Below, in pieces: positions 39,996-49,277 of a DNA stretch of 64,000 nucleotides; within the stretch, counting starts at the first letter, position 1, and every line of letters starts with the position of its first letter. The stretch comes from Halorubrum salinarum (GTDB lineage: Archaea; Halobacteriota; Halobacteria; Halobacteriales; Haloferacaceae): assembly GCF_013267195.1 (NCBI RefSeq), contig NZ_CP053941.1, positions 372,001 through 436,000 on the forward strand. Direction: 5' to 3'. The position numbers and the translations under genes were made by a program. The notes beneath the pieces are model-generated. The model had not been told where the DNA came from. It saw nothing but the letters and a program-made list of their open reading frames with translations, and did not search any database.

Positions 39996-40058
39996 CCTGA
40001 ATCGGATCAATTGTCATTCGCCTGAATCGGATCGGTCGACGGTCGTCTGAATCGGATC
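39996..40058. repeat. Three tandem copies of a 25-bp unit
   Basis: (C/T)CTGAATCGGATC occurs at 39996-40008, 40021-40033 and 40046-40058, exactly 25 bases apart, with similar GGTCGNC sequence around copies two and three. It lies between two convergent genes. The spacers are only 12 bases, which excludes a CRISPR. Confidence 0.7.
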
Positions 40059-40071
40059 GGTCGACTTTCGC

Positions 40072-40581
40072 TCACTCCTCGGGATCGTACCCCTCGCTGG
40101 CCGCCTCGAACGCCGACGCCGAGCGCTCGGTCTCCCGCCGTCGCTCGCGCTCGGCGATCGCCTCGGGGTCTGGGCTCGCGTCGTCGTCGATCCGAGCGAT
40201 CGAGTTGTGGACCTTGGCGTGGCACCAGCGACACAGGCCGACCGTGATCTCGTGGGAGCCGTCGCCGCCGTACGAGAGGTGGTGTTCCTCGACGAGCGGC
40301 CGGGAGTCGTCGTGGGCCAGGCGCACGTCCGCCAGCCCGCACCGGGCGCAGGTCTTCGCGTCGGTCGTCGACCGGTAGTGCGGGCACGCGCGCCACTCGC
40401 CGTCGGCGCCGACGTGGCAGTCGTAGCCGTCGGCGCGGCGGGCGGCCGCGAACTCGGGGTCGTCTCCGGACCGCGTCAACGCGAAGCGACACCGACCGTC
40501 GTCGGTGAGGTGGTCGCAGACGCCGGCGACCGCGTAGGGGTCGTCGACGCCGACGGGGGTCCCGTCGGGGGTGCGCTCCAT
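40072..40581 (-). CDS. HNH-like zinc protein
   Basis: The 169-residue protein has two cysteine-rich parts. The first (about 22-70) contains C-x8-C, DGYDC and CPHY. The second (about 78-125) reads CARCGLADVRL ... VEEHHLSYGG ... HEITVGLCRWCHAKVHNS. The spacing C-x2-C, H-H, C-x2-C-H is that of an HNH nuclease finger, although the first part and a conserved haloarchaeal context suggest a non-phage protein of unknown target. The upstream longer frame was rejected as shadow. Confidence 0.7.
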   Translation of the reverse strand: MERTPDGTPVGVDDPYAVAGVCDHLTDDGRCRFALTRSGDDPEFAAARRADGYDCHVGADGEWRACPHYRSTTDAKTCARCGLADVRLAHDDSRPLVEEHHLSYGGDGSHEITVGLCRWCHAKVHNSIARIDDDASPDPEAIAERERRRETERSASAFEAASEGYDPEE

Positions 40582-40673
40582 ACCGGCCGGTGGGGGCGGA
40601 CTCACTTCAATTCGGTCGCCGGAGGGCGGGAGCGGAACGGCGAGAGAGACGCGGGACTCGGGAGGCCGACGGC

Positions 40674-42020
40674 TCAGACGAGGCTGGCGCCGTCGAAGTC
40701 GGTACGGCCGTACTCGATGTCGAGGAGCCGGAGGAGGGTCGGCGCGACGTCGAGGAGGTCCGCGTCCTCGACCGTCGCGTCCGGGTGGTCGACGAACAGC
40801 GCGGCGTCGTCGAAGGCGTGCATCCCGGTCCGGGGGCCGTCGGGGTCGAACACCCCGTCGTGTGGGCGGAACCCCGACTTGAGGTCGAACCCGTCGTTCG
40901 GGAGGACGACGAGGTCGGGCGCGATGGCGGCGTGATCGCCGCGGAACACCGTCTCGCGGTCGACGACGCGGTCGGCGACGGGGTCGCCGTCGGGGCCGGT
41001 CCACGACTCCAGCGCCTCGCGCAGCTCGGCGCGCGTCTCCTCGTACTCGGACTCGGGGACGACGCCGTTCGGCTCGCGGCCCTCCACGTTGAGGTAGAAG
41101 CGGCCGGGGACGAGCGAGTACGCGCGGGTGTCGTCGGTGACGTCGGCGAGCGCCTCGTGGTCGTCGCCGTCGTAGGAGAGCCACCCCTCGCGTTCGAGCC
41201 ACTCGTTACAGTACACGTCGTAGCGGAGGCGGCGGAACCCGTGCGTGGAGCCGACGACGAGGGTGACGTCGTCCGGGAGCGCCTCGCGGATCGACCCGAC
41301 GTGCTCGTCGAGCGCGGCGTGGAAGGCCAGCAGGTCCTCGCGGTACGTCCCGCCGTCCTCGTAGTCGCCCCAGAGGAAGTGGTTGACGCGGTCGGGGGCG
41401 GTGAAGACGCCGACGAAGAGGTCCCAGTCGTCCCGCTCGACGTAGCGCTCGAAGGCCGCGGCGCGCGCGTCGAGGGTCTCCCGGGCGTGCTCTATGAACG
41501 CCGTCTTGTCCGGCTTGTGGCCGAGCTTCGCGTTGACCGACAGCCGATAGTCGCTGCCGGTCAGGTACTCGCGGAGCTCCTCGGGGGTGGCCGCCGCGTC
41601 GAGGTCGGGCGAGAGGTAGCCGGAGACCATCCGCTGGACGGTCCGCTGCGGCGGGAACGTGACGGGGACGTTCATCACGGTCGCGTCGAGCCCCGCCTCG
41701 GTCGCGCGGTCCCACACCCGGGGCGCCTGGACGTCGCGCCCCATCGGCACGTAGGTGTCGTAGGACCCGACCTCGCGGTCCTGGAATCCGTACACGCCCG
41801 TCTCGCCGGGGTTTTTGCCCGTCGTCAGGCTCGGCCAGCACGCGCTCGACTCCGCCGGCACGATGCTGTCGATCCGTCCCCCACCGCCCTCGTCCGCGAT
41901 CGCCGACAGCGCCGGGAACGTCTCCGGGTTGTCGGCGACGAGCCGGTACGAGAGGCCGTCGATCCCGATGAACGCCACCCGCGGCGTGTCGTTCCCTCGC
42001 AGCCGGTCGAAGAGGCCCAT
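40674..42020 (-). CDS. Alkaline-phosphatase-superfamily phosphodiesterase/phosphatase
   Basis: The 448-residue protein belongs to the type I phosphodiesterase/nucleotide pyrophosphatase group. The metal-binding FIGIDGLSYR (about 16-25) is near the N-terminus, the nucleophile region PSLTTGKNPGETGVYGF (about 64-80) follows, and later metal ligands lie in FTAPDRVNHFLWGD and VVGSTHGF. There is no signal peptide, so it is cytoplasmic. The substrate is unknown. The start MGLFDR is followed by the usual strand. It is divergent from the PhzF gene. Confidence 0.85.
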   Translation of the reverse strand: MGLFDRLRGNDTPRVAFIGIDGLSYRLVADNPETFPALSAIADEGGGGRIDSIVPAESSACWPSLTTGKNPGETGVYGFQDREVGSYDTYVPMGRDVQAPRVWDRATEAGLDATVMNVPVTFPPQRTVQRMVSGYLSPDLDAAATPEELREYLTGSDYRLSVNAKLGHKPDKTAFIEHARETLDARAAAFERYVERDDWDLFVGVFTAPDRVNHFLWGDYEDGGTYREDLLAFHAALDEHVGSIREALPDDVTLVVGSTHGFRRLRYDVYCNEWLEREGWLSYDGDDHEALADVTDDTRAYSLVPGRFYLNVEGREPNGVVPESEYEETRAELREALESWTGPDGDPVADRVVDRETVFRGDHAAIAPDLVVLPNDGFDLKSGFRPHDGVFDPDGPRTGMHAFDDAALFVDHPDATVEDADLLDVAPTLLRLLDIEYGRTDFDGASLV

Positions 42021-42200
42021 ACACACCCATCCGCGGTCGAGGGCAAAAGGATTGACATCGGACGCGCCGCGAAACGCCGGGTCGACGCACACGCGAGGTG
42101 AGGGTCGACGTACACGCGAGACGAGGGTCGGCGGCGCGCGAGGCCCGGCCCGGCGACCGGCTCGGGAGGCTTTTTGTCCGTGACTCGCGGATGGGCCGGC

Positions 42201-43109
42201 ATGGAACACAGACGCGCGATGCTCGTCGACGCGTTCGCCGCGGAGCCGCTGGCCGGCAACGCCGCCGGCGTCGTCCCCGACGCCGAGGGGCTGAGCGACG
42301 ACCAGCTGGCCGCGGTCGCCGCCGAGCTCGGCGCCTCCGAGACCGCGTTCCTGACCGACGGCGACGGCGCGGCCGACGACCGGCTCCGCTACTTCTCGCC
42401 GACCACGGAGGTCGACCTCTGCGGCCACGCCACGATAGCGACCTACGGCGCCCTGTTCGCCGAGGGGGCGATCGACGGCGGCGAGCGCACGCTCCGCACG
42501 AACGTCGGCGACCTCACCGTCTCCGTCGACGACGACGGCACCGTCTGGATGCGACAGCAGGCGCCGAGCGTCGAGGTCGTCGACGTCGACCTCGAACGGG
42601 TGGCGGCCGCGCTCGGCGTCGACCCCGCCGCGCTGCGCGACGTGGGCGCGGACCTCCCCGTCGCGGTCGCGTCGACCGGCCTGCCGTTCCTCGTCGTCCC
42701 GGTGAACTTCCTGGAGCGACTGGGCGAGGCGGACCCGGACGACGACGCGGTCGAGGCGCTCTCCGAGGAGTTCGATGTCGCGGGCGTGTACGCGTTCACC
42801 TTCGACGCGCTCGACGCCGACTCGACGCTCCACGGCCGGGCGTTCGTCCCGTCGCTGGGCATCGCGGAGGACCCGGTCACGGGCACCGCGAGCGGCGCGG
42901 TCGGGGGGTACCTCCGCCGCGTCGACGCCTTCGACGGGGACGAGCCCGACGAGCTCCGGTTCGAACAGGGGCACTTCCTCGACCGACCCGGACGGGTCCG
43001 CGTCCGCGTTGAGGCGGACGCCGTCCGCGTCGGCGGGCGGGCGACGGTCGCGCTCGACGGGGAGATCCGGATCCCCGACGACGAGGACGACGAGATAATC
43101 GAGGCGTGA
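42201..43109 (+). CDS. PhzF-family isomerase-like protein
   Basis: The 302-residue protein has the PhzF pattern: VDAFAAEPLAGNAAGVV at the start, the catalytic glutamate in GASETAFL, YFSPTTEVDLCGHAT, and DPVTGTASGAVGGYL in the second half. The family includes isomerases with a diaminopimelate-epimerase fold; the substrate here is unknown. The start MEHRRA was preferred to an earlier frame start at 42174. Confidence 0.9.
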   Translation: MEHRRAMLVDAFAAEPLAGNAAGVVPDAEGLSDDQLAAVAAELGASETAFLTDGDGAADDRLRYFSPTTEVDLCGHATIATYGALFAEGAIDGGERTLRTNVGDLTVSVDDDGTVWMRQQAPSVEVVDVDLERVAAALGVDPAALRDVGADLPVAVASTGLPFLVVPVNFLERLGEADPDDDAVEALSEEFDVAGVYAFTFDALDADSTLHGRAFVPSLGIAEDPVTGTASGAVGGYLRRVDAFDGDEPDELRFEQGHFLDRPGRVRVRVEADAVRVGGRATVALDGEIRIPDDEDDEIIEA

Positions 43110-43170
43110 TGCGCCGGAACGCGGGCGTCGGAGACAGAACGTTTAGGATCGCTCGCCACGTACCATTCCC

Positions 43171-43365
43171 ATGGAGTTCGACCTTCCACGCGCGGCAGCG
43201 ATCCTCGTACTGATCGTCGCGGTCGGCGCCGGCGGCCTCATCGGCGCGGGGATGATGCCCCTCCAGACGACGCTGATGATGGTCGTCCCGTCGATGCTCG
43301 TCTTCGGGGCGCTCGCGTTCGCGATCGGCGTGAAACACGGCGAGTTCCGGGCCGGACACGCCTGA
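43171..43365 (+). CDS. Small two-pass membrane protein
   Basis: The 64-residue protein has two hydrophobic segments (about 8-28 and 34-54) and an HGEFRAGHA tail. This is a conserved short haloarchaeal membrane protein type; I do not know a function. A TATA-like GTTTAGGATCG lies about 30 bases upstream. Confidence 0.7.
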   Translation: MEFDLPRAAAILVLIVAVGAGGLIGAGMMPLQTTLMMVVPSMLVFGALAFAIGVKHGEFRAGHA

Positions 43366-43460
43366 CCGGGGCGGGCGGCGAGCGGCGATCGACCGGTGAC
43401 GACGCCCCCGAGCGACCGGGGATCACGACCCTTTTGAAACGCCGTTGCGAACCGGGAGCC

Positions 43461-44411
43461 GTGCTGCCCGGGTCGCCACTCCTCGAACTGCTGTTGATCG
43501 TCGGCGGCGTCGCCCTCCTGTACGCCGGCGCCGAACTGCTCGTCACCGGCGCGCGGGACCTCGCGCTCGCCGTGGGGCTGAAGGCGTCGACCGTCGGCGT
43601 CACGGTCGTGGCGTTCGCGACGACCGCCCCGGAGCTGTTCGTCTCGCTGCTGGGCGCCGTCACGGTGTCGACCGACATCGGGCTCGGCGCCATCGTCGGC
43701 TCGAACATCGCGAACATCGGGCTCGTGCTGGGCGTCTCCGCGCTCATCCGCCCGCTCGACGTCTCCGACACCGTGTTCCGCCGGGACGTTCCGTTCATGG
43801 TGCTGGCCGCGTTGCTGCTCGTCGCGCTCGGCTGGGACGGGCGGATCGGCCTGTTCGACGGCTCGGTGCTCCTCGCGGCGCTCGCCGCGTTCACGGCCGC
43901 GGTCCTGCGGCGCGTTCAGGCGAACCAGTCGGCGATCTCCGACAGCGAGCGCGACGACATGCCGGACGCGGAGCTGCGCGACGCCGCGGCGGTCGTCGGG
44001 GGGATCACCGCGCTCGTCCTCGGCTCCCGGTGGCTGATCGACGGCAGCGAGTCGCTGCTGGCGGCCGCCGGCTTCTCCGACATCTTCATCGGGCTCACGG
44101 TGCTGGCGCTGGGCACGTCGCTGCCGGAGCTAGCCGCCAGCGTCGTGGCCGCGGTGCGCGGCCAGGCGGAGTTCAGCGTCGGCAACGTCGTCGGGTCGAA
44201 CATCTACAACATCCTCGCGGTCATCGGGACCGTCGCGGTGGTGACGCCCATCGGCGTCGCCCCGGGCGTCCGCGGCTTCGAGTTCCCCGCGCTGCTCGCG
44301 TTCACGGCCGGAATCGTCGCGATTATGGCGTACAGCGAGCGGATCACCCGGCTCGACGGCGCCGTGCTCACCGTCGGGTACGGGGTCTTCGTGTACCTGT
44401 TGCTCCCGTAG
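43461..44411 (+). CDS. Calcium/sodium antiporter (CaCA family)
   Basis: The protein of about 316 residues has ten hydrophobic segments in two inverted halves. The two alpha-repeats carry the ion-binding signatures TTAPELFVSL ... GAIVGSNIANIGLVLG and GTSLPELAASV ... GNVVGSNIYNILAVIG. It exchanges Ca2+ for Na+ or H+ across the membrane. A cytoplasmic loop (about 155-175) separates the halves. I chose GTG at 43461; a TTG at 43434 would add nine residues. Confidence 0.92.
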   Translation: MLPGSPLLELLLIVGGVALLYAGAELLVTGARDLALAVGLKASTVGVTVVAFATTAPELFVSLLGAVTVSTDIGLGAIVGSNIANIGLVLGVSALIRPLDVSDTVFRRDVPFMVLAALLLVALGWDGRIGLFDGSVLLAALAAFTAAVLRRVQANQSAISDSERDDMPDAELRDAAAVVGGITALVLGSRWLIDGSESLLAAAGFSDIFIGLTVLALGTSLPELAASVVAAVRGQAEFSVGNVVGSNIYNILAVIGTVAVVTPIGVAPGVRGFEFPALLAFTAGIVAIMAYSERITRLDGAVLTVGYGVFVYLLLP

Positions 44412-44507
44412 CGCGGCGTGCCCGGTTGCGGTCGGGGCGGCCGCGACGGGACGGACTCAGGGACCGGAACCGACGGGTATTCGGTCGCGGGCGGCCGAGC
44501 CGGTGCC

Positions 44508-45956
44508 GTGATAGCGATCGTCGTCAGCCGGGCCGACAGCGCCTCGGCGCACATCGGGGAGCGGCTGCTGGAGGTCGGCGACTGGACGGCGCGCGAGGAC
44601 GGCTCGCGCCCCGACGCCGACGGGGGCGGGACCTACTACCGGACGGAGGGGTTCGAGCTCCGCGAGTTCGACGACCTCCACATCCGGCTGTCCGACCCGA
44701 CCGCGGCCTTCGACTGCGACCCCGCGTTCCTCGCGTTCGTCTCCAGGCACTCCGGCGAGACCGGGCGACTCCTCACCGCACACGTCACCGGGAACTTCGG
44801 CGGCGCCGAGTACGGCGGCGAGCCGGAGTCGCTGGCGCGGGCCGCGCCGGGCGCCGAGAAGCGCGTCGTGGAGGCGCTCGCGCGGCACGCGCCCGAGGGG
44901 TACGAGGTCGGCATCGAGTGCACCCACCACGGCCCGACCGACGTCGCCGTCCCGTCGCTGTTCGTCGAACTGGGGTCCGACGAGCCGGAGTGGGAGGACC
45001 CGGACGCCGCCCGGGCGGTCGCGCGGGCGGTCCTCGACCTGCGGGGGACCGGCGCGGACCTGACGGCGGACGACGCCGTCGCGGCGGCCGACGCGGGCGA
45101 CGCCGGGAGCCGGCCCCGCCACGTCGTCGGCTTCGGCGGGGGCCACTACGCGCCGCGGTTCACTCGGATCGTTCGCGAGACCGAGTGGGCCGTGGGGCAC
45201 GTCGGCGCCGACTGGGCGCTCGGGGAGCTCGGCGCGCCCGACGCCAACCGCCGGGTGATCGAGGCCGCGTTCGAGCGGAGCCGCGCCGAGCGGGCCGTGA
45301 TCGACGGCGACCGCCCCGACCTCGCGGCGGTGATCGAGGATCTCGGGTACGAAGTGGTGAGCGAGACGTGGGTCCGCGAGGTCGGCGACGCGCCGCTCGC
45401 GCTCGTCGAACGGCTGGAGGCCGAGATCGGGTCCGTCGACGACGGCCTGCGGTTCGGCGCGGTCGCGGTCGACGACGCGCTCGGCCCCGACTCGGAAGCG
45501 GTCGACGGCGATAGCGACGCGGTCCGCGTCCGGGACCTCCCGGCGGACCTGCTCGCGCGGGCCCAGGGGCTCGACGCGGACGCAGCGCGCGCGGCGGTCG
45601 AGCGCGTCGCCGTCGCGTTCGACACGGAGCAGGGCGGCGCGCGGGCGGCCGGGCGCGTCGCGTTCTCGAGGGCCTCGGAGGCGCCGGGGTACGCAGACCT
45701 GATCGAGGGGCTGGTCGACGTGCTGGAGACCGGGTACGACGCGGTCGAGGTGTCGCCGGAGGGGACGGCGGTGGTCGCCCGGGAGACGGCGTTCGACCCG
45801 TCGCTGGCGGCCGAACGAGGCGTCCCGGAGGGGCCCGCGTTCGGTCGGTTGGCCGACGGGGAGCCGGTCGAGGTCGACGGCGAGACCGTGACGCCGGAGG
45901 CGGTGTCGCGCGCGCGTACCGACCGCTTCCCGATCGACGGCGCGGCCCTGAAATAA
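44508..45956 (+). CDS. dtdA: D-aminoacyl-tRNA deacylase, archaeal type
   Basis: The protein of about 482 residues removes D-amino acids from mischarged tRNAs. The family half (about 1-280) shows IAIVVSRADSAS at the start, THHGPTD (about 140-146), and FGGGHYAPRF with the downstream VGHVGADWAL. The remainder (about 290-482) is a haloarchaeal extension. I chose GTG at 44508 because the family begins at this strand; an upstream GTG/ATG frame adds a low-complexity leader. It lies between the exchanger and ftsZ1. Confidence 0.85.
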   Translation: MIAIVVSRADSASAHIGERLLEVGDWTAREDGSRPDADGGGTYYRTEGFELREFDDLHIRLSDPTAAFDCDPAFLAFVSRHSGETGRLLTAHVTGNFGGAEYGGEPESLARAAPGAEKRVVEALARHAPEGYEVGIECTHHGPTDVAVPSLFVELGSDEPEWEDPDAARAVARAVLDLRGTGADLTADDAVAAADAGDAGSRPRHVVGFGGGHYAPRFTRIVRETEWAVGHVGADWALGELGAPDANRRVIEAAFERSRAERAVIDGDRPDLAAVIEDLGYEVVSETWVREVGDAPLALVERLEAEIGSVDDGLRFGAVAVDDALGPDSEAVDGDSDAVRVRDLPADLLARAQGLDADAARAAVERVAVAFDTEQGGARAAGRVAFSRASEAPGYADLIEGLVDVLETGYDAVEVSPEGTAVVARETAFDPSLAAERGVPEGPAFGRLADGEPVEVDGETVTPEAVSRARTDRFPIDGAALK

Positions 45957-46101
45957 TTTATAAGCGGTCCCGCGGGCGTCGTCGCCGCCGTCCGGGCCGT
46001 GCGCGCTCGGGTCGGCCGCGAACGACGGAGATTTCGGCGTCTGACCCGCGTCAGACGAACGGGCAAAAATAAATACGTCCGGGTCGCAACCTCACCACAT
46101 A

Positions 46102-47283
46102 ATGGACTCCATCGTTGAGGACGCCATCGACGAAGCCGAAGAGGCCCCCGCAGACGACGCCGGGGGAGCCGGCGAGAGCGCAGCCGGGGGAGCCGGCGAG
46201 AGCGCAGCCGGGGGGAGCGCCGGCGCGCCGCCGCAGACGGGGACGATGACCGACGACGAGCTACAGGACGTCCTCCAGGACCTCCAGACGAACATCACGG
46301 TCGTCGGCTGCGGGGGCGCCGGCGGCAACACGGTCAACCGCATGACCGAGGAGGGGATCCACGGCGCGAAGCTGGTCGCGGCCAACACCGACGTCCAGCA
46401 CCTCGTCAACATCGAGGCCGACACGAAGATCCTGATGGGCCAGCAGAAGACGCAGGGCCGCGGCGCCGGCTCCCTCCCGCAGGTGGGCGAGGAGGCGGCC
46501 ATCGAGTCCCAAGAGGAGATCCAGGACGCCATCGACGGCTCCGACATGGTGTTCGTCACCGCCGGGCTCGGCGGCGGCACCGGGACCGGCTCGGCGCCGG
46601 TCGTCGCGAAGGCGGCCCGCGAGTCCGGGGCGCTCACCATCGCCATCGTCACGACGCCGTTCACCGCCGAGGGCGAGGTCCGACGGACGAACGCCGAGGC
46701 CGGCCTCGAACGGCTCCGCGACGTGAGCGACACGGTCATCGTCGTCCCCAACGACCGCCTGCTCGACGCGGTCGGGAAGCTCCCCGTCCGCCAGGCGTTC
46801 AAGGTGTCCGACGAGGTGCTGATGCGCTCGGTGAAGGGGATCACGGAGCTCATCACGATGCCCGGGCTCGTCAACCTCGACTTCGCCGACGTCCGCACCG
46901 TGATGGAGAAGGGCGGCGTCGCGATGATCGGCCTCGGCGAGTCCGACTCCGACTCGAAGGCGCAGGACTCGGTGAAGTCCGCGCTGCGCTCGCCGCTGCT
47001 CGACGTGGACATCTCCGGCGCGAACTCCGCGCTCGTGAACGTCACCGGCGGCACCGACATGTCCATCGAGGAGGCCGAGGGCGTCGTCGAGGAGATCTAC
47101 GACCGGATCGACCCCGACGCGCGGATCATCTGGGGGACCTCGGTCGACGACGAGCTGGAGGGCGAGATGCGGACGATGATCGTCGTCACCGGCGTCGAGT
47201 CGCCGCAGATCTACGGCAGCAACGGCGAGCCGCCGGAGGGCGGCGCGCCGAGCGACGTCGAGGACATCGACTACGTGGAGTGA
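46102..47283 (+). CDS. ftsZ1: Cell division protein FtsZ1
   Basis: The 393-residue tubulin-like GTPase forms the division ring. GTP-binding motifs are [14 protein letters not shown] (about 67-80), the tubulin signature GGGTGTG (157-163) and NTDVQ. The acidic N-terminus (1-60) includes an exact duplication of the segment GGAGESAA. Linkage to secE and spt5 is characteristic of haloarchaeal ftsZ1. A TATA-like CAAAAATAAATACG lies about 26-39 bases upstream of the ATG, so the mRNA may be nearly leaderless. Confidence 0.95.
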   Translation: MDSIVEDAIDEAEEAPADDAGGAGESAAGGAGESAAGGSAGAPPQTGTMTDDELQDVLQDLQTNITVVGCGGAGGNTVNRMTEEGIHGAKLVAANTDVQHLVNIEADTKILMGQQKTQGRGAGSLPQVGEEAAIESQEEIQDAIDGSDMVFVTAGLGGGTGTGSAPVVAKAARESGALTIAIVTTPFTAEGEVRRTNAEAGLERLRDVSDTVIVVPNDRLLDAVGKLPVRQAFKVSDEVLMRSVKGITELITMPGLVNLDFADVRTVMEKGGVAMIGLGESDSDSKAQDSVKSALRSPLLDVDISGANSALVNVTGGTDMSIEEAEGVVEEIYDRIDPDARIIWGTSVDDELEGEMRTMIVVTGVESPQIYGSNGEPPEGGAPSDVEDIDYVE

Positions 47284-47390
47284 CACACGCCGAGCAGGGG
47301 TGTCGGTGGCCGCGCGCCGCGACGGCGCCGTCGCCGCTTCGGGGGCGCATCAAAAGGTAAAAACCGTCTCGTCTCGAATCATCGGGTAAC

Positions 47391-47567
47391 ATGGACGTTC
47401 CGTACGACCTCAACAGCTACATTCGGGTGCTGAAGCTGGCGAGCACGCCGAGCACCGACGAGTTCCTCCAGGTGTCGAAGATCGCCGGCGCCGGGATCCT
47501 GCTCATCGGGTTCATCGGCTTCCTGATGTTCGCGATCATGAGCCTCCTCCCGGGGGTCGGCGCGTAA
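47391..47567 (+). CDS. secE: Protein translocase subunit SecE/Sec61-gamma
   Basis: The 58-residue protein has an amphipathic N-terminal helix (YIRVLKLASTPSTDEFLQVSK) and one C-terminal membrane segment (about 31-53), the normal form of archaeal SecE. It completes the SecYEbeta channel. The stop overlaps the spt5 start as TAATG. A TATA-like AAAAGGTAAAAACC lies about 30 bases upstream. Confidence 0.93.
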   Translation: MDVPYDLNSYIRVLKLASTPSTDEFLQVSKIAGAGILLIGFIGFLMFAIMSLLPGVGA

Positions 47568-48019
47568 TGCCGATCTACTCGGTCAAGACGACGGCGAGCC
47601 AGGAGCGGACGGTCGCCGACATGATCGCCGAGAAGGAGGCGCCGGAGATCCAGGCCGTCATCGCCCCGGACCAGCTCACGAGCTACGTGATGGTCGAGGC
47701 GACCGACGGGACCGCCTTCGGGCGGATCCTCGACGAGATCCCGCACGCCCGCGGCGTCATTCAGGGCGGCGACGGCCCCGCCGAGAGCCCCTTCTCCGAG
47801 GTCGAGCACTTCCTCTCGCCGACCCCGGACGTGGAGGGGATCGGCGAGGGCGACATCGTCGAGCTGATCGCGGGCCCGTTCAAGGGTGAGAAGGCGCGCG
47901 TCCAGCGGATCGACGAGGGGAAAGACCAGGTGACAGTCGAGCTGTACGAGGCGACCGTGCCGATCCCGGTGACGGTCCGCGGCGACCAGATCCGCGTGCT
48001 CGACAGCGAGGAACGGTAA
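47567..48019 (+). CDS. spt5: Transcription elongation factor Spt5 (NusG)
   Basis: The 150-residue protein binds the RNA polymerase clamp and promotes processivity. It has an N-terminal NGN domain (about 1-88, MPIYSVKTTASQE at the start) and a C-terminal KOW domain (about 95-150, IVELIAGPFKGEKARV). Length and domains are normal for archaeal Spt5. It is translationally coupled to secE. Confidence 0.95.
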   Translation: MPIYSVKTTASQERTVADMIAEKEAPEIQAVIAPDQLTSYVMVEATDGTAFGRILDEIPHARGVIQGGDGPAESPFSEVEHFLSPTPDVEGIGEGDIVELIAGPFKGEKARVQRIDEGKDQVTVELYEATVPIPVTVRGDQIRVLDSEER

Positions 48020-48134
48020 CTCCCCCGGGCGAGCGCGGAAACGGAGCGACGCGAGGCGGATCGGTCCGCCGGTCTGACGGCGGTCCCGCACGCAACGACA
48101 AGGGCTTTATTCGACGACGACGGACCAGACGGAT

Positions 48135-49097
48135 ATGTTCGGCCACGGCGTGCCGGCGGTGTTGAGCGTGATCCCCGACACGTTCACGTTCGCGTGGATC
48201 GTCGCGATCCTCTTCGCGATCTCGTGGGCGCTCGACAGCCGCGGACTGGCCGCGGGGCGCGTCCTTGCGGCCGCGACGTGGGCGCTGTTCGGGCTCTTCT
48301 GGCTGTCGACGGTGCCGTACTTCGCGTTCGAACACCAGAGCTACGTCGAGTCGATCCTCGCTTTGGTCGGCTTCCCCGCCAGCGTGTACGCGGGGTACCT
48401 CCTCTACGACGGACGGGCCTCGCTTTTCACCCTCACCCGGGCCATCGCATTCATGTTGTTCATCTACCTCCCGTTCGAGACCATCCCGGCGTTCACCGTC
48501 GCCGGGGTCGCGGTCCCGGAGCCCCGCCGGGTCCTCATCGAGATCGTGGCGTCACAGACCGGCGCGCTCATCGACCTGCTCGGGTACGCGCCGGAGGCGG
48601 TGGCGAGCAACGAGGGGTACGACGCGGCGTACTCGTGGACGCTCGACGACGGCCACACGGTCGTCATCCACATCGTGCTGGCGTGTACGGGGCTCGGGAG
48701 CATGGCCATCTTCGGCGGGCTCGTGGCCGCCGTCGAGGCGCCGCTCACGAGGAAGCTCCGCGCGCTCGCGGTGTCGATCCCGCTCATCTACGGGCTGAAC
48801 ATCCTCCGGACGACGTTCATCTCGGTCGTGTCCGGCAACCAGTACATGCACTGGTACCCGGACCTCGTGATGACGATGTTCGGCGCGACCGACCCGTACC
48901 GCGTCTCCTTCCTCATCTCCGACCGGATCATGAGCCAGCTGTTGGCGGTCGTGGCGCTCATCGCGATCACCTTCCTCGCGGTGCGCGAACTGCCCGAGCT
49001 GGCGGTCATCTTAGAGGACGTGCTCTACCTCATCACCGGCGAGGAACACGACCTGACGGAGGCGCTCGACCTCCCGCGCGAGCCGACGAACCGGTAG
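48135..49097 (+). CDS. artA: Archaeosortase A
   Basis: The 320-residue multi-pass membrane enzyme removes PGF-CTERM signals and supports lipid attachment of surface proteins. Expected catalytic residues are C184 in LACTGLGSM, R225 in LNILRTT and R264 in SDRIMSQ. About eight hydrophobic segments cover the protein, and the C-terminal tail is cytoplasmic and acidic. The PGF-CTERM protein at 34883-38143 is a probable substrate. A possible TATA element, CTTTATTCG, lies about 25 bases before the ATG. Confidence 0.92.
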   Translation: MFGHGVPAVLSVIPDTFTFAWIVAILFAISWALDSRGLAAGRVLAAATWALFGLFWLSTVPYFAFEHQSYVESILALVGFPASVYAGYLLYDGRASLFTLTRAIAFMLFIYLPFETIPAFTVAGVAVPEPRRVLIEIVASQTGALIDLLGYAPEAVASNEGYDAAYSWTLDDGHTVVIHIVLACTGLGSMAIFGGLVAAVEAPLTRKLRALAVSIPLIYGLNILRTTFISVVSGNQYMHWYPDLVMTMFGATDPYRVSFLISDRIMSQLLAVVALIAITFLAVRELPELAVILEDVLYLITGEEHDLTEALDLPREPTNR

Positions 49098-49277
49098 CCG
49101 ACGGCCTCTCGACGGTCTCGGCGGGGCGGTCACGTCCCGGAGAACTGCGGAGAATACATAGCGCTATATAGCAAGCTATAGACGTGGGCGGCGGGTACGG
49201 GCGAGCATGACTGCGACGACGCGCGGCGGATCCCCCGGTCCGCGTCGGAGGACACGGCCGCGACGGGGTGAGCGGCA

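Noticed and set aside
39996-40058. CRISPR-like repeat
   Set aside because: Spacers are only about 12 bases, there are three copies, and no cas genes are nearby.
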